Shown: positions 1-8,237 of the stretch, in pieces
Layout of the letters: every line of letters begins with the position of its first letter
How positions within the stretch are numbered: the stretch's first letter is position 1
Virus record (IMG/VR): IMGVR_UViG_3300009184_000124
Span: 1 to 32,637 of that record
Reading direction: 5' to 3' (one strand)
Source: a virus
Length of the DNA: 32,637 bases
Program-made: the position numbers and the translations under genes
Notes under the pieces: model-generated
Told to the model about the DNA's origin: nothing
The model's input: only the letters and a program-made list of their open reading frames with translations
The model's database searches: none

Positions 1-1024
1 CAAATGTTGCAACAACTGTTTTATTTATATTAAGATATGTAACTACAGCATCCGAAGCACCACCTTGAGTAATATTATTAACTATATTAACAGAATCAGA
101 TAATAGCACAGGTTTAATATTAGATGATTTTCCTTTATTTGTTTTAATTGAAAACTCTTCAGTTCCTGAAGCTAACTCTAAACCAAAAACTATTTGCGCA
201 GCTCCATAAGCAGTTGTCATGGAAGCCATACTTTTATTTAGTGACTCTGGAATTAAGTATCCATTTAAACTAAGTGTAAAATTAGTTCTAGAAGCTCGAT
301 TCTCACCTAAATTATAGGTTGTATTATCAGTAAATGATTCTATTGAACTATAGAACTGGAAGCGGTTAGGATCGCCCCAATATGATCTGGAAGCGAAATT
401 AACATCCTCGATAAGTTTATCCATTTGTTCTACATAATGTGTCCATAAAATACACTCATACTCAACAGTAATATAATCAGGTGTTGCTGATACTACGTAC
501 TTACTTTCAGGTGCTCTATTATTTAATATATTAAAGTTACTATAAAAATTTCTTTTTGTATATTTCTTTTTAAATAGCTGCATATTATGCGCCATATTTC
601 CATCTAACTTATTACCTAGACCTCTATTTTGTGTTACACTACCCCTTTTAAACATTAAAAGAGGCGCCATTAATTTTCCATTTTGATCTCTGTAATAACC
701 GTCTTCTTGAACACTTTTCCAATTTTCAGGAGTTCCGTAAATAACTGGGAGGGTTAATTTTGTATTATTTTGAACAACACTTAATTTTAATATATTATTA
801 AAATAATAATAAACAGCTTCATCAATATCTTTTATTCCAATATTGAATTCTTTTTCAGGCTCTGATTTATTGCTTATTTCGTAGGCTCTATTTTCTTCAG
901 GCTGACCTAATTTAGTTGACTCAGAAAAAACCGCATTTGGATTTCCAGATTTTGGATCATACGGCTCAACTAACTTATCCATGAATTCTCGCCTATTAGT
1001 AGGTCTAACTATTTGTATTGCCAT
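1..1024 (-). CDS. gp15: gp15-like tail completion / sheath terminator protein (partial, C-terminus outside window)
   Basis: The ATG lies at 1024 and the frame stays open to the window edge, giving at least 341 residues. In T4, gp15 caps the contracted-tail end and joins it to the neck. The match is from memory: residues about 90-102 (LTLPVIYGTPENW) resemble the gp15 segment around its VPITYASKEHF. Residues about 180-208 (TPDYITVEYECILWTHYVEQ and on) resemble the PSPIKMIYELSIFTRYEDD region, and 246-260 (SRTNFTLSLNGYLIP) resembles RRIEWSLTFEVNGWMYP. It directly follows gp14- and gp13-like genes in transcription order, as in T4. The start overlaps the upstream stop as TAATG. It is longer than T4 gp15 (about 272 aa), mainly because of an extra N-terminal part. 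A different neck or tail-tube-terminator role is possible. Confidence 0.6.
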   Translation of the reverse strand, partial: MAIQIVRPTNRREFMDKLVEPYDPKSGNPNAVFSESTKLGQPEENRAYEISNKSEPEKEFNIGIKDIDEAVYYYFNNILKLSVVQNNTKLTLPVIYGTPENWKSVQEDGYYRDQNGKLMAPLLMFKRGSVTQNRGLGNKLDGNMAHNMQLFKKKYTKRNFYSNFNILNNRAPESKYVVSATPDYITVEYECILWTHYVEQMDKLIEDVNFASRSYWGDPNRFQFYSSIESFTDNTTYNLGENRASRTNFTLSLNGYLIPESLNKSMASMTTAYGAAQIVFGLELASGTEEFSIKTNKGKSSNIKPVLLSDSVNIVNNITQGGASDAVVTYLNINKTVVATF

Positions 1025-1515
1025 TATAATCTTTCTTTAACTATACCAAGTTTATCAGGACTTGAATAATGTGTTTCTAATATAATAGAGTAAGAGTCAC
1101 CAAAATTAACTAAATCAGGACTATAAGAATATTGAGGGTCTTTTCCTAAAATATACTGATTCTCATTAACATTATCTACTTCATAGTAACCTTCATTATA
1201 CATAATAACATCTCCAACTTCAGGAAATACGTTAGCGTCTTTTAAATGATCTGTAAGAAATCTAAAGGTATTAGATCTTATAGTATCCGGGCCATATTCT
1301 GTTCTTTCTTGATTAAAATCTCCTCTTACTATTAAACACGGTATTAATACAGGACCTATAAAATATTTAGACATACTCTCTCCATATATATTGGATTGAG
1401 TATCGCCTAATTTATATTTATAATAACCTATTTCTTGGGAAATAATGTCTTCTATTAATTCTCTAGAAAATATTTTAAAGGTATTAATGTCATTTATAGT
1501 TCCAAATAAAGCCAT
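1024..1515 (-). CDS. gp14: gp14-like neck (head-tail connector) protein
   Basis: This 163-residue protein starts at ATG 1515. Residues about 101-125 (GDVIMYNEGYYEVDNV...YILGK) resemble the gp14 segment with [20 protein letters not shown] and YQLG. The segment PVLIPCLIVRGDFNQE, about residues 55-70, corresponds to the gp14 part with its surface-exposed strand. It is shorter than T4 gp14 (about 256 aa), so the T4 C-terminal extension is missing. Its position between the gp13-like and gp15-like genes supports the call. gp14 and gp13 form the neck that seals the filled head and receives the tail. The gene ends in TAATG coupling to the gp15-like gene. Confidence 0.6.
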   Translation of the reverse strand: MALFGTINDINTFKIFSRELIEDIISQEIGYYKYKLGDTQSNIYGESMSKYFIGPVLIPCLIVRGDFNQERTEYGPDTIRSNTFRFLTDHLKDANVFPEVGDVIMYNEGYYEVDNVNENQYILGKDPQYSYSPDLVNFGDSYSIILETHYSSPDKLGIVKERL

Positions 1516-1524
1516 AGTATAAAT

Positions 1525-2721
1525 TTATCCGATATAAATAAACATGGGTACTTCATTTAAAGTACTTGAAATAGATTGATTCTCTGATTGTTTTCTTTCT
1601 AATTGAGCTTGTCTGCTTAGATCTACTAAATCGCCTCTTAATCTTTCTCTTAATGCGGCTTGAGTATCTTTTCCTTTAGAAATTAAATCAGCGCCATTAA
1701 GAGTAACTTCTGAACCAGGAGCAGGTATTTGAGTATACTTACCTCTTACTAAACCTAAAAGTTCAGATGCAAGAGCTAATGTAAATTCATAGATCCACTG
1801 TCTTCCTGGTTGGTTTATTTGATTATATGTAACATTTGTATATGGCACATTTGATGGATTTGTTATTAATCCACCTCCATAAGATGGACCGCTAGTACTA
1901 CTTGTTCCACTTCCATAAGGACTATTACCACTTATACTAGCTAATTCACTTTTCTTCCAATAATCTACATATACTACTATTCCATCTATTTCAGGAAAAG
2001 GAAATATAGTTAATTTATTATTTGCTATTCCAAAAGAATATGCAGATCTTCTAACAGTGTTAGACATTTCAATTTCTTGAATTCTTTGAATATCCCAATA
2101 TACAGGGAATAATACAAAATTTAATCCAGGAGAATAAGAAGCCCAACCAAAATTTTCTGTTGCACCTTGATAGTTTATTGATCCTCCAATATATGGATCA
2201 TAGTATTGATTAATAGCTGGTTGAGCTTCATAATATATTTTGTTTATTACAACACTATCACCTGGCTCTATTAGACTTCCGCTAAGAGCCCAGGCTTGTA
2301 AATCATATATTTGTTTACCAGCAGTTAAATATAAAGGAGCTTTATATACCTCAGAATAACCACCAATGCCAATTTGTGCTCCATAGTTTTCAGCTATAGT
2401 TACTATTGCATTAAGATTTGGAACAACTACTGTATTATTTAATACAGATCCAGTTGATCCTCCTTCTAAACTTAAATAGTTATCTTTAATTTTAGATAGA
2501 TATAATTCTTCTGAATAGACAGATACAGCTTCTTCAAAACACGCATATATGTTTATATCTTGAAGTTCAACTTCCATTACAGGGTATCCTAATTTTCTTG
2601 CAACATAGTTTGCTACTTTAGGTCCGTCTGATTGGTATTGACTATCATTATCATAGAAACCAAACGGAGTTGATCCAGAAATTGCTATAGGAGTACCATC
2701 ATATATCTGTGTTGTTGCCAT
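1525..2721 (-). CDS. gp13: gp13-like neck protein
   Basis: This 398-residue protein starts at ATG 2721, overlapping the phoH stop as TAATG. The N-terminal part has the motif VANYVARKLGYPVMEVELQD followed by YACFEEAVSVYSEE (residues about 37-75). I recognise this from head-tail connector or neck proteins of marine and freshwater T4-like phages. A middle region rich in Tyr, Gly and Ser (about 255-290) looks like a flexible loop. The helical C-terminal part (ELLGLVRGKYTQIP... KDTQAALRERLRGDLVDLSRQAQLERKQ) suits an adaptor that packs on the portal. It is longer than T4 gp13 (309 aa). The identity rests on the N-terminal motif and gene order; the function is inferred from family. Confidence 0.6.
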   Translation of the reverse strand: MATTQIYDGTPIAISGSTPFGFYDNDSQYQSDGPKVANYVARKLGYPVMEVELQDINIYACFEEAVSVYSEELYLSKIKDNYLSLEGGSTGSVLNNTVVVPNLNAIVTIAENYGAQIGIGGYSEVYKAPLYLTAGKQIYDLQAWALSGSLIEPGDSVVINKIYYEAQPAINQYYDPYIGGSINYQGATENFGWASYSPGLNFVLFPVYWDIQRIQEIEMSNTVRRSAYSFGIANNKLTIFPFPEIDGIVVYVDYWKKSELASISGNSPYGSGTSSTSGPSYGGGLITNPSNVPYTNVTYNQINQPGRQWIYEFTLALASELLGLVRGKYTQIPAPGSEVTLNGADLISKGKDTQAALRERLRGDLVDLSRQAQLERKQSENQSISSTLNEVPMFIYIG

Positions 2722-3392
2722 TAATCGTGTGCTTTATATATTTCAAGAATTTTTTCTACTATTGGATCACGATGATTTGTTTTCAAAGTGACTATACTAA
2801 AACCTGGTACCTCTTTAAAATTAGTACATATGAAATTAAAACCACTCATTTTTTTATCTTTTAAATCAATCTGTGCGCCATCACCGCATATAATCATTCT
2901 ACTACCATTACAAATACGACCTAACATTAATTCCATTTGCCTATGTGTAATGTTTTGTCCTTCATCTACTACAATACAACAATTTGATAAATTTCTACCT
3001 CTCATAAATGCTAATGGTATAACTTCTATTTCTCCCTCTAGTATTGCTTTATCTATTTTCTCTTTATTATAAAGCCTATACATATTATCATATATAGCTG
3101 CTGTATAAGGAGCTAATTTAGCATCTTTATCTCCTGGAAGATATCCTATCTCTTCACCTGATGTTACTGCAGGCCTTGTTAGGATTATTTTTTCAACTTC
3201 ACGATGAAATAAAAGATCTAAAGCAACTTGAGCCGCAACTAAAGATTTACCAGAACCTGCTTGACCTCTTAAAACAGTTATTTTATTACTTAATATAACC
3301 GCTTTTGCTTGTTTTTGTTCTTCATTTAAATTTACTCCGAACTTAATTGGATTTTTTAAAGACCTCTTTGCAGTTTTTTTTGGATTGTCCAT
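2721..3392 (-). CDS. phoH: PhoH-family ATPase
   Basis: PhoH proteins are P-loop ATPases related to the N-terminal half of superfamily 1 helicases and are common in marine phages. Counting from the ATG at 3392 gives 223 residues. Walker A is GQAGSGKS (43-50), Walker B is IVVDEGQN (140-147), and the family segment TRPAVTSGEEIGYLPGD lies at 72-88. The frame can be extended to a TTG at 3407, but the ATG is preceded by GAAAAGG and is the better start. The gene sits between the capsid terminator and the neck genes, with its own copy of the RATATTTAT motif just upstream. Its role in infection is unknown; RNA metabolism or phosphate stress are the usual proposals. Confidence 0.9.
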   Translation of the reverse strand: MDNPKKTAKRSLKNPIKFGVNLNEEQKQAKAVILSNKITVLRGQAGSGKSLVAAQVALDLLFHREVEKIILTRPAVTSGEEIGYLPGDKDAKLAPYTAAIYDNMYRLYNKEKIDKAILEGEIEVIPLAFMRGRNLSNCCIVVDEGQNITHRQMELMLGRICNGSRMIICGDGAQIDLKDKKMSGFNFICTNFKEVPGFSIVTLKTNHRDPIVEKILEIYKAHD

Positions 3393-3407
3393 CAGATACC
3401 TTTTCAA

Positions 3408-3416
3408 ATAAATATT
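3408..3416 (-). promoter_or_regulatory. RATATTTAT unit-head motif upstream of phoH
   Basis: AATATTTAT on the minus strand, 15 nt before the phoH ATG and just downstream (in transcription) of the gp23 terminator. It is in the right place to restart transcription into phoH and the neck genes. Promoter function is inferred from its recurrence at other unit heads. Confidence 0.5.
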
Positions 3417-3430
3417 GAGTTATAGTAAAT

Positions 3431-3460
3431 AAAAAACCCAACCTTACGGGGTTGGGCTTT
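3431..3460 (-). terminator. Intrinsic terminator after the major capsid gene
   Basis: Read on the minus strand this is a GC-rich hairpin with arms CCCAACC (plus 3437-3443) and GGTTGGG (plus 3450-3456) around a 6-nt loop, followed by a run of six T (plus 3431-3436). In a genome this AT-rich a perfect 7-bp GC-rich stem with a U-tract is a strong rho-independent terminator. It lies 23 nt past the gp23 stop and should end the highly expressed capsid transcript. Confidence 0.9.
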
Positions 3461-3482
3461 ATTATATATCTAATTGTTATTA

Positions 3483-5138
3483 TTAGATAACGTTGGTATC
3501 AGCTACCAATACTAAACCATAGTATTCAGGACGTACCATAGTCATTGCGTAACGAGTCATAATACCTTTTCTTGGAGTGAAGGTATTTGGATCGTACACA
3601 AGTGGAGTCATAATCAATGGAACGTATGGAGAGTAAACAGCACCACACTCAAGGAATTGATTACCACGGAATCCTAAAAGGATAGCGTTCTCAACCATGT
3701 AAGGGTTTTTGTATACTTTATAACGACTATTTAATTGGCCAATTTTCTGAACACCAAATGCATATTTCATAGTATCTGCTGCACCATCGGTATCAGCTGC
3801 AAATCCAGGGATTGATTCAAGGATAGTAGCGATAGTTGGAGAAACAACTAGGAAGTTAGCACCACCACGTAATGTACGTTGGTGAATGATGTTAGATACT
3901 TTTTGAAGTTTAATTCCAAGAGTTTGGAACCAACTCATTTGAGTATAATAAACACCAGCAGTGTTTGCAGTAAATCCAGTAGACGCATTTTGGTTAATTT
4001 GATTACCAACCTTTGCAGACCAGTACTCAATAGTTGGAGCATTTTGAATTAACATGTCTAATATTTCAAGATCAATCTCAAGAGAGATATGTTCAGAAAG
4101 AAGACCAGTCAATTCAGCTTCAGCATCAAGTGAATGATAAGCGTTAAGGTCTTGTGCAAATTCTGGAGTCCATTGTGCTTTTAACTTACGAGTTTTAGCA
4201 GAAATGGTTTGGCTCTTCATTTGTACATTGATATCAGGGATAACAATTGAAGTCGCAGACTGATTATTAGGAACTGCAGGAAGTCCTGAACGATCTTCGA
4301 AATCACCACGTGAGTTAAAATCAGTAGCTTTATTATAGCTAACGATATAAGGCGCAGTTGTACTACCAGAAAATCCTTTGTTAATAAAGAAGTTGATAAA
4401 TACACCAGCAGCACTTGAAGATACGGCTGTAAATTGCTGAAGAACATCAGTAACAGCAAAAGTACCAGAACCAGTAGCAATAGTAAAAGCACGAACACCA
4501 TCAAAATTTAAAGATCCGCTCAATGATGAAGTTGGTACAGTCAATTTAACAATACCATTTGGAGTAGAAGCTGTATAAGCAGCATCGTAATCTACTTCAA
4601 ACTGAGTTGCAGAAGCTGAAGTTGGACCTACGATAGAAGCAGAGAATTGGTTTAAAGAATAACCAAAACGACCAGCTCCATAAAGACCGCCAGCAGCAGC
4701 GTTACCAAAGTTTGCAGTTGCAGTACCATAAATAGAAGTATCAGCAGTAAAAGGTGATTTTGTATTTCCGTATTGGAAATCAAGATAGAACACCAAACCT
4801 GCAGGTAAGTTCATTGGTTGAACTGAAACAAACTCTTTAGACGCGATTTGACCAAAGATCTTACGAACTAAAGGTAAAGCTACACCAGCCCATTGTTCGC
4901 CGTTACCAGCTGTGAAAGTTGCTTGTGTGCCAGTTCCACCTGTTTGAGAAGATTCGATTACTAATTGTTTAGCTTGATTCTCAAGCATTAACGACATGTT
5001 ATTTTTGTCGTAATCTTGAAGGCCTTCTAAAAGACCTGATTTTCCCCATTTCTTGCATAATTTCTGAGCAACACCATGTTGATCAGAGAATGCTGTTTGG
5101 GCAGATTCGGTTAGTAAAGATTGTACTAAGTTTGCCAT
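3483..5138 (-). CDS. gp23: Major capsid protein (gp23-like)
   Basis: This is the main shell protein of the T4-type head. Starting at the ATG at 5138 (MANLVQSLL) it has 551 residues, near the 521 of T4 gp23. An in-frame ATG 72 nt upstream lies inside the scaffold gene and would add an unlikely 24-residue tail. The segment VSVQPMNLPAGLVFYLDFQYG (about 110-130) matches the T4 block around ICGVQPMNSPTGQVFALRAVYG. T4 gp23 is cleaved by gp21 after Glu65; here LVIE (59-62) followed by SSQTGGTG lies at the matching place, suggesting cleavage after Glu62. The C-terminal region has the family-like segment GIMTRYAMTMVRPEYYGLV. It follows the scaffold gene by 13 nt and is closed by a strong terminator. 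An A-rich leader replaces a clear Shine-Dalgarno sequence. Confidence 0.95.
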   Translation of the reverse strand: MANLVQSLLTESAQTAFSDQHGVAQKLCKKWGKSGLLEGLQDYDKNNMSLMLENQAKQLVIESSQTGGTGTQATFTAGNGEQWAGVALPLVRKIFGQIASKEFVSVQPMNLPAGLVFYLDFQYGNTKSPFTADTSIYGTATANFGNAAAGGLYGAGRFGYSLNQFSASIVGPTSASATQFEVDYDAAYTASTPNGIVKLTVPTSSLSGSLNFDGVRAFTIATGSGTFAVTDVLQQFTAVSSSAAGVFINFFINKGFSGSTTAPYIVSYNKATDFNSRGDFEDRSGLPAVPNNQSATSIVIPDINVQMKSQTISAKTRKLKAQWTPEFAQDLNAYHSLDAEAELTGLLSEHISLEIDLEILDMLIQNAPTIEYWSAKVGNQINQNASTGFTANTAGVYYTQMSWFQTLGIKLQKVSNIIHQRTLRGGANFLVVSPTIATILESIPGFAADTDGAADTMKYAFGVQKIGQLNSRYKVYKNPYMVENAILLGFRGNQFLECGAVYSPYVPLIMTPLVYDPNTFTPRKGIMTRYAMTMVRPEYYGLVLVADTNVI

Positions 5139-5151
5139 TGTTTTATTTATT

Positions 5152-6207
5152 TTATTTTCTTTTTGAAATACCAGCAAGTGTCTGCCATCTGTTAATAAAT
5201 GGATCTGCATCCACTATATTACCTTTTGGAGCCATACCTGCGGCTTGTGAAGCAAAACCAATTGATTCTTTAAGTTGAGTTTTCTTAGTTTCACTAAAAG
5301 ACTCTTTCAAAGTTTCATAAGTGTTCTTAACTTCTGCTACATTACTAGCACGATCAAGAGCGTTGATAACTTTTACTTTTTGAGATTCAGTTAAAGACTT
5401 AGATTTAAACAACTTATTCATGTAAAGATACTTAGCATTAAGAAGATTAACTTCTTGAAGATTTTGACGAAGTGTTTCAATAGTAGCTTTAGCTTCTTCA
5501 AGTTCACCGTCATCTTCTTCTTTTTTGTGCTTCTTTTCAAACATGTCTTTTTTAGAAGATTGGTTATCAGTTTCTGAAGTTAGTTCAGCTTCATACTGTC
5601 CCGCTTTTTCATTACCTTCTTCCATTTCAAGTTCAGCTAGAATTTCATCAAGAGAGATTTCAGATTCGGCTTCTGCATCGTTGGCTTCTGCATCAGAAAC
5701 GTCTTGATCCATTCCTAGATCAGCGCCATCTTGACCTGCCATTACAGATTGAAGTACTTGTTTAAGATCGCCTAAAGTAATATCGATGATTTTTGTTTCA
5801 TCTCCAATTTCTTCAGTTGCATCTTCAGCAGCGTCTTCTTCAGAATCTTTATCTTCATCTTCATCAGCTTCTTCAGCTTCTTGAAGTGGAGATTGATTTT
5901 CTTCTTTTGATAATTCTTCTAATTGAGCAAGAATTTCTTCAAGTTCAGCTTCATTGATGTCCACGTTTTCTTCCATATCTACTGAAGATACAGATTCTTC
6001 TTCCATAGCATCATTTGCAGCATCAGTTGCGATGTCGCTCATAGTTTCATCTTCTTCTAGCGAATCAAACTCTTCAGTGAGTTTAAGACGCATCATTTCT
6101 TGGATCTTAGGCTCAAATGCTTCTTCTAAAGCTGCTTTTGCGTTGGCCATTGCACTAGCGCGTAAAGCTTTAGCATCGAGGATTGCATCCTGGTAAAGGT
6201 TACTCAT
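5152..6207 (-). CDS. gp22: Prohead core scaffolding protein (gp22-like)
   Basis: This 351-residue protein is extremely acidic and helical in the middle (about 45-215; many Glu/Asp-rich runs), with predicted coiled coil at about 215-300 (ELEEAKATIETLRQNLQEVN). The basic C-terminus ends GISKRK. Composition, size and position between the gp21-like protease and gp23 are those of T4 gp22 (269 aa), the internal scaffold degraded by gp21 during maturation. Several (L/I)xE sites such as LEE and LTE could serve as cleavage points. Sequence similarity to T4 gp22 itself is not visible to me, so the call rests on synteny and composition. It has a 142-nt upstream gap holding motif and promoter candidates, which fits strong expression with gp23. 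Confidence 0.8.
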   Translation of the reverse strand: MSNLYQDAILDAKALRASAMANAKAALEEAFEPKIQEMMRLKLTEEFDSLEEDETMSDIATDAANDAMEEESVSSVDMEENVDINEAELEEILAQLEELSKEENQSPLQEAEEADEDEDKDSEEDAAEDATEEIGDETKIIDITLGDLKQVLQSVMAGQDGADLGMDQDVSDAEANDAEAESEISLDEILAELEMEEGNEKAGQYEAELTSETDNQSSKKDMFEKKHKKEEDDGELEEAKATIETLRQNLQEVNLLNAKYLYMNKLFKSKSLTESQKVKVINALDRASNVAEVKNTYETLKESFSETKKTQLKESIGFASQAAGMAPKGNIVDADPFINRWQTLAGISKRK

Positions 6208-6324
6208 TTGTAAAAATGTTGATTGTAATTGCTTATTAGATTAGGAAGCAATATAGGATTGTAATCTAGTAGTACTATATTAGAATTAGTACATATGCAA
6301 TAAATATGTAGATTTACTGCAAAA

Positions 6325-6333
6325 ATAAATATT
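6325..6333 (-). promoter_or_regulatory. RATATTTAT motif upstream of scaffold and capsid genes
   Basis: AATATTTAT on the minus strand in the 142-nt gap before the scaffold gene, 117 nt from its ATG. A variant, CATATTTAT, follows at 6300-6308. This is the only gap with a long leader after the motif, as might be expected for the most highly expressed unit. Confidence 0.45.
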
Positions 6334-6335
6334 TA

Positions 6336-6362
6336 CAAAAATATTTTTACTAGTGAAGGCAA
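6336..6362 (-). promoter_or_regulatory. Possible Bacteroidota-type promoter before scaffold and capsid genes
   Basis: Minus-strand TTG at 6362-6360, a 16-nt spacer, then TATTTTTG at 6343-6336, which fits the Bacteroidota -7 consensus TAnnTTTG. A second TATTTTTG follows at 6327-6320 and overlaps the RATATTTAT motif. Spacing is about one nucleotide short of the usual 17-19, and AT-richness makes chance matches likely. Confidence 0.3.
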
Positions 6363-6982
6363 CAGATGCCTGACTGAGAACAAATAATATCAGAAATCAT
6401 TCTGTTAATCTTAGAGGTATTTGTATTTTGTTGAATATTTCTATCAACAGATTCTCTTAATCCAGAAACAGGTTTCATGTATGCACCATATGTTGATGGT
6501 GTTGAAACAAAATCCCAACAAATAAGATCAAGATCGTCTTCAACTTGTACTAGACCTTCACCAATAGGAGAAACAGAACCCATAGCTCTAGATGAAATTC
6601 CCACAGTAATATTATTTCTAAATAATTCCTTTAATATATTACCAGAAGGAGTTGGAAGTATTTCAATATCTCCATAAAGATCTTTTCCATCCCACCACAT
6701 CTTAATTATATTATGACTAACATTTTTAAGATTAATAACACTAGATTCTGGATGATCTAATTCTCCTAAAGCTCTATTTTCAGCAATAGGACCTGCAATA
6801 TATTTTTCAACTTGTTGAAATAGAATTCCATATGGATATATTCTATGATTTGCATTAGGCTTGTCACAAGCCTGAACTAAACCAGATACTACCATATTAC
6901 CATTAGCTAATCTTCTACCTTCAGTTAATGAATGAGGAAGCGGGCTAAATGCATTATATTCTATTAGAAGTTGTTTGTTCAT
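6350..6982 (-). CDS. gp21: Prohead core protease (gp21-like, serine peptidase family S77)
   Basis: gp21 matures the T4 prohead by cleaving scaffold, core proteins and gp23. This protein has 210 residues, the same size class as T4 gp21 (212). The fold landmarks are ANHRIYPYGILFQQVEKYI (45-62), the catalytic His in GELDHPES (His77), the Ser in GISSRAMG (Ser130 or Ser131), and the following DLDLICWDFVSTPS (150-163). All are typical of the phage prohead protease family. The start at 6982 overlaps the upstream gene stop as TAATG. The scaffold and capsid genes, its expected substrates, follow. Substrate consensus in T4 is (L/I)xE, which the capsid protein here offers. Confidence 0.93.
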   Translation of the reverse strand: MNKQLLIEYNAFSPLPHSLTEGRRLANGNMVVSGLVQACDKPNANHRIYPYGILFQQVEKYIAGPIAENRALGELDHPESSVINLKNVSHNIIKMWWDGKDLYGDIEILPTPSGNILKELFRNNITVGISSRAMGSVSPIGEGLVQVEDDLDLICWDFVSTPSTYGAYMKPVSGLRESVDRNIQQNTNTSKINRMISDIICSQSGICCLH

Positions 6983-8073
6983 TATAAATTTTGTTGTATT
7001 ACTTGACTTTTTGCAGATGGCTCTAAAGAATTTATATATTGCGTTGCTGTTCCTGGACTTCCAAAAACAGCGCCAGGTATTGCAGAACCGCCTTTCTTTT
7101 TTATAATAGTTAATTCTTTTAGCTTAGTATAAAGACGTTTTATTTTTTCTTTATCATCCTTATACTTGTCAATATATTTTTTGATAGTCTCAGGATCTAA
7201 AGGTGTTTGCCAATATTCAGGATCACCAAGCATTCCAGCAAATACTTTGGGATTTTCTTTATCTCTTTGTGCCCAGGCAGCGTCTAATTCATGCTTATTA
7301 AGTTGGGTTTCATTTTCTGCCTCTTTAGCTTTCTCTGTATGGTGATCTACAGTATTTATTTGAACATCTACTAAAGAGCCATCTTCCATTTCAATAGTGA
7401 AAGTACTACCAATAATCTCTTTTATTTTACCCTTACCATTATGAGTATATACTTCGGCACCTACATTATATGTGGGATGTACATCTTCTTTAACTAAATC
7501 TTTTTTTTTAAGGGAAGAAAGAAGTTCATCAAGAACTGCTTCTTTCATGATTTCAACACCTTTTGGCTTACCTTTTTTATTTTCTTTAGTGCTAACTTTA
7601 GTATTAGCTTTAGCATCATTTTTACCTTTAATCTTCTTCATCTCGCGATCCTCGTTATTGAAGTTGTCTTTTTTAACAGGCTCCATTTGAAGTTTAGCAT
7701 CAGCTTTTTCAATCTCATCAGCATTAGCAAACATGTCTACTTCGTAGAAGTTTGGATCTTTTATTAAATTTTTAGCTGCTTTATTAAGAGCATTTACATA
7801 AGAATCATTAGTTAATTCTTTTTCTTTTGCGAGAAGGGATTGAACTCCTTTCTTAAGGAAATATGGATTAACAAGATCAACTGCTGGATCTATTTGCACA
7901 TTAGCATCCATTTCACGAATAATGCCTTTGTTTTTAAGGATTTTTACTGCATCATCATAAGATGTAATGTTAGTTACCCAAGGTAAATTATTATCTCTAC
8001 GAACTTCGTATAGAAATTTATCACGGCTTACTGTTCCGAATTTATGTTTCTTATATAATTCTAGTGTTGTCAT
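6982..8073 (-). CDS. Head-module protein with KOW/SH3-like segment, function unknown
   Basis: This is a 363-residue protein I do not recognise as a whole. Residues 1-55 look like a small helical domain (MTTLELYKKHKFGTVSRDKF...). Residues 130-175 are a Lys-rich low-complexity linker. Residues about 203-238 (YNVGAEVYTHNGKGKIKEI, then FTIEMEDGSLVDV) have the strand-turn-strand pattern of KOW/SH3-like barrels. The Lys-rich C-terminal part is helical. It lies directly upstream of the prohead protease with TAATG coupling, where T4 has core proteins gp67 and gp68, so an internal head or core role is plausible. A RATATTTAT motif overlaps the stop of the preceding 41-codon gene, only 5 nt before this ATG. 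Confidence 0.7.
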   Translation of the reverse strand: MTTLELYKKHKFGTVSRDKFLYEVRRDNNLPWVTNITSYDDAVKILKNKGIIREMDANVQIDPAVDLVNPYFLKKGVQSLLAKEKELTNDSYVNALNKAAKNLIKDPNFYEVDMFANADEIEKADAKLQMEPVKKDNFNNEDREMKKIKGKNDAKANTKVSTKENKKGKPKGVEIMKEAVLDELLSSLKKKDLVKEDVHPTYNVGAEVYTHNGKGKIKEIIGSTFTIEMEDGSLVDVQINTVDHHTEKAKEAENETQLNKHELDAAWAQRDKENPKVFAGMLGDPEYWQTPLDPETIKKYIDKYKDDKEKIKRLYTKLKELTIIKKKGGSAIPGAVFGSPGTATQYINSLEPSAKSQVIQQNL

Positions 8074-8078
8074 ATTCT

Positions 8079-8087
8079 ATAAATATT
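8079..8087 (-). promoter_or_regulatory. RATATTTAT motif before the 363-residue head gene
   Basis: AATATTTAT on the minus strand, 5 nt upstream of the ATG at 8073 and overlapping the stop codon of the 41-residue gene. If it is a -10 element, the resulting mRNA would be nearly leaderless. Confidence 0.45.
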
Positions 8088-8211
8088 AGGCTTTTCCTTG
8101 TCCACGATAGTTTCTTTCTTTTCTATCATGTTTATTAAATGATTTTTTTGCAACTCCTTTTTTCTTTTTACCAAAACTAATTTTAATTAAACTACTTGCA
8201 GCTTTTGCCAT
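8086..8211 (-). CDS. Small basic 41-residue protein
   Basis: The ATG at 8211 opens 41 codons ending in TAA at 8086. The product is strongly basic, with a KKKK run and KKSFNKHDRKERNYRGQGKA at the C-terminus. I recall similar short Lys/Arg-rich proteins ending in a YRGQGR-like motif from other T4-type phages, but cannot name the family. It fills the only gap between two head-module genes, is in the same strand and spacing pattern, and has protein-like codon use. DNA binding or an internal head role are guesses. It is too short for routine ORF calling and easy to miss. Confidence 0.6.
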   Translation of the reverse strand: MAKAASSLIKISFGKKKKGVAKKSFNKHDRKERNYRGQGKA

Positions 8212-8237
8212 GGCTATTTATTTTTTATTTAAATTTT

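Noticed and set aside
1533-1540. TATAAATA inside the gp13-like gene, plus orientation
   Set aside because: Exact T4 late box, but it points against the local genes and lies in coding sequence; chance occurrence is likely.
2788-3072. Plus-strand ORF of 94 codons opposite phoH
   Set aside because: It is a shadow of the phoH gene, whose Walker motifs are clear on the minus strand; the plus-strand product is Ser/Leu/Ile-rich without a start signal.
4217-4504. Minus-strand Leu/Val-rich ORF inside the capsid gene
   Set aside because: Out-of-frame overlap with gp23; the hydrophobic run is a by-product of the Gly/Thr/Ser codons of the capsid gene.
5139-5210. 24-residue N-terminal extension of the capsid protein
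   Set aside because: It overlaps the scaffold gene end, lacks conservation-like sequence and would move the cleavage site away from the T4 position.
5954-6196. Plus-strand Ser-rich ORFs opposite the scaffold gene (also 5525-5707)
   Set aside because: They are the antisense reading of GAA/GAT-rich acidic codons in gp22; low complexity and no start context.
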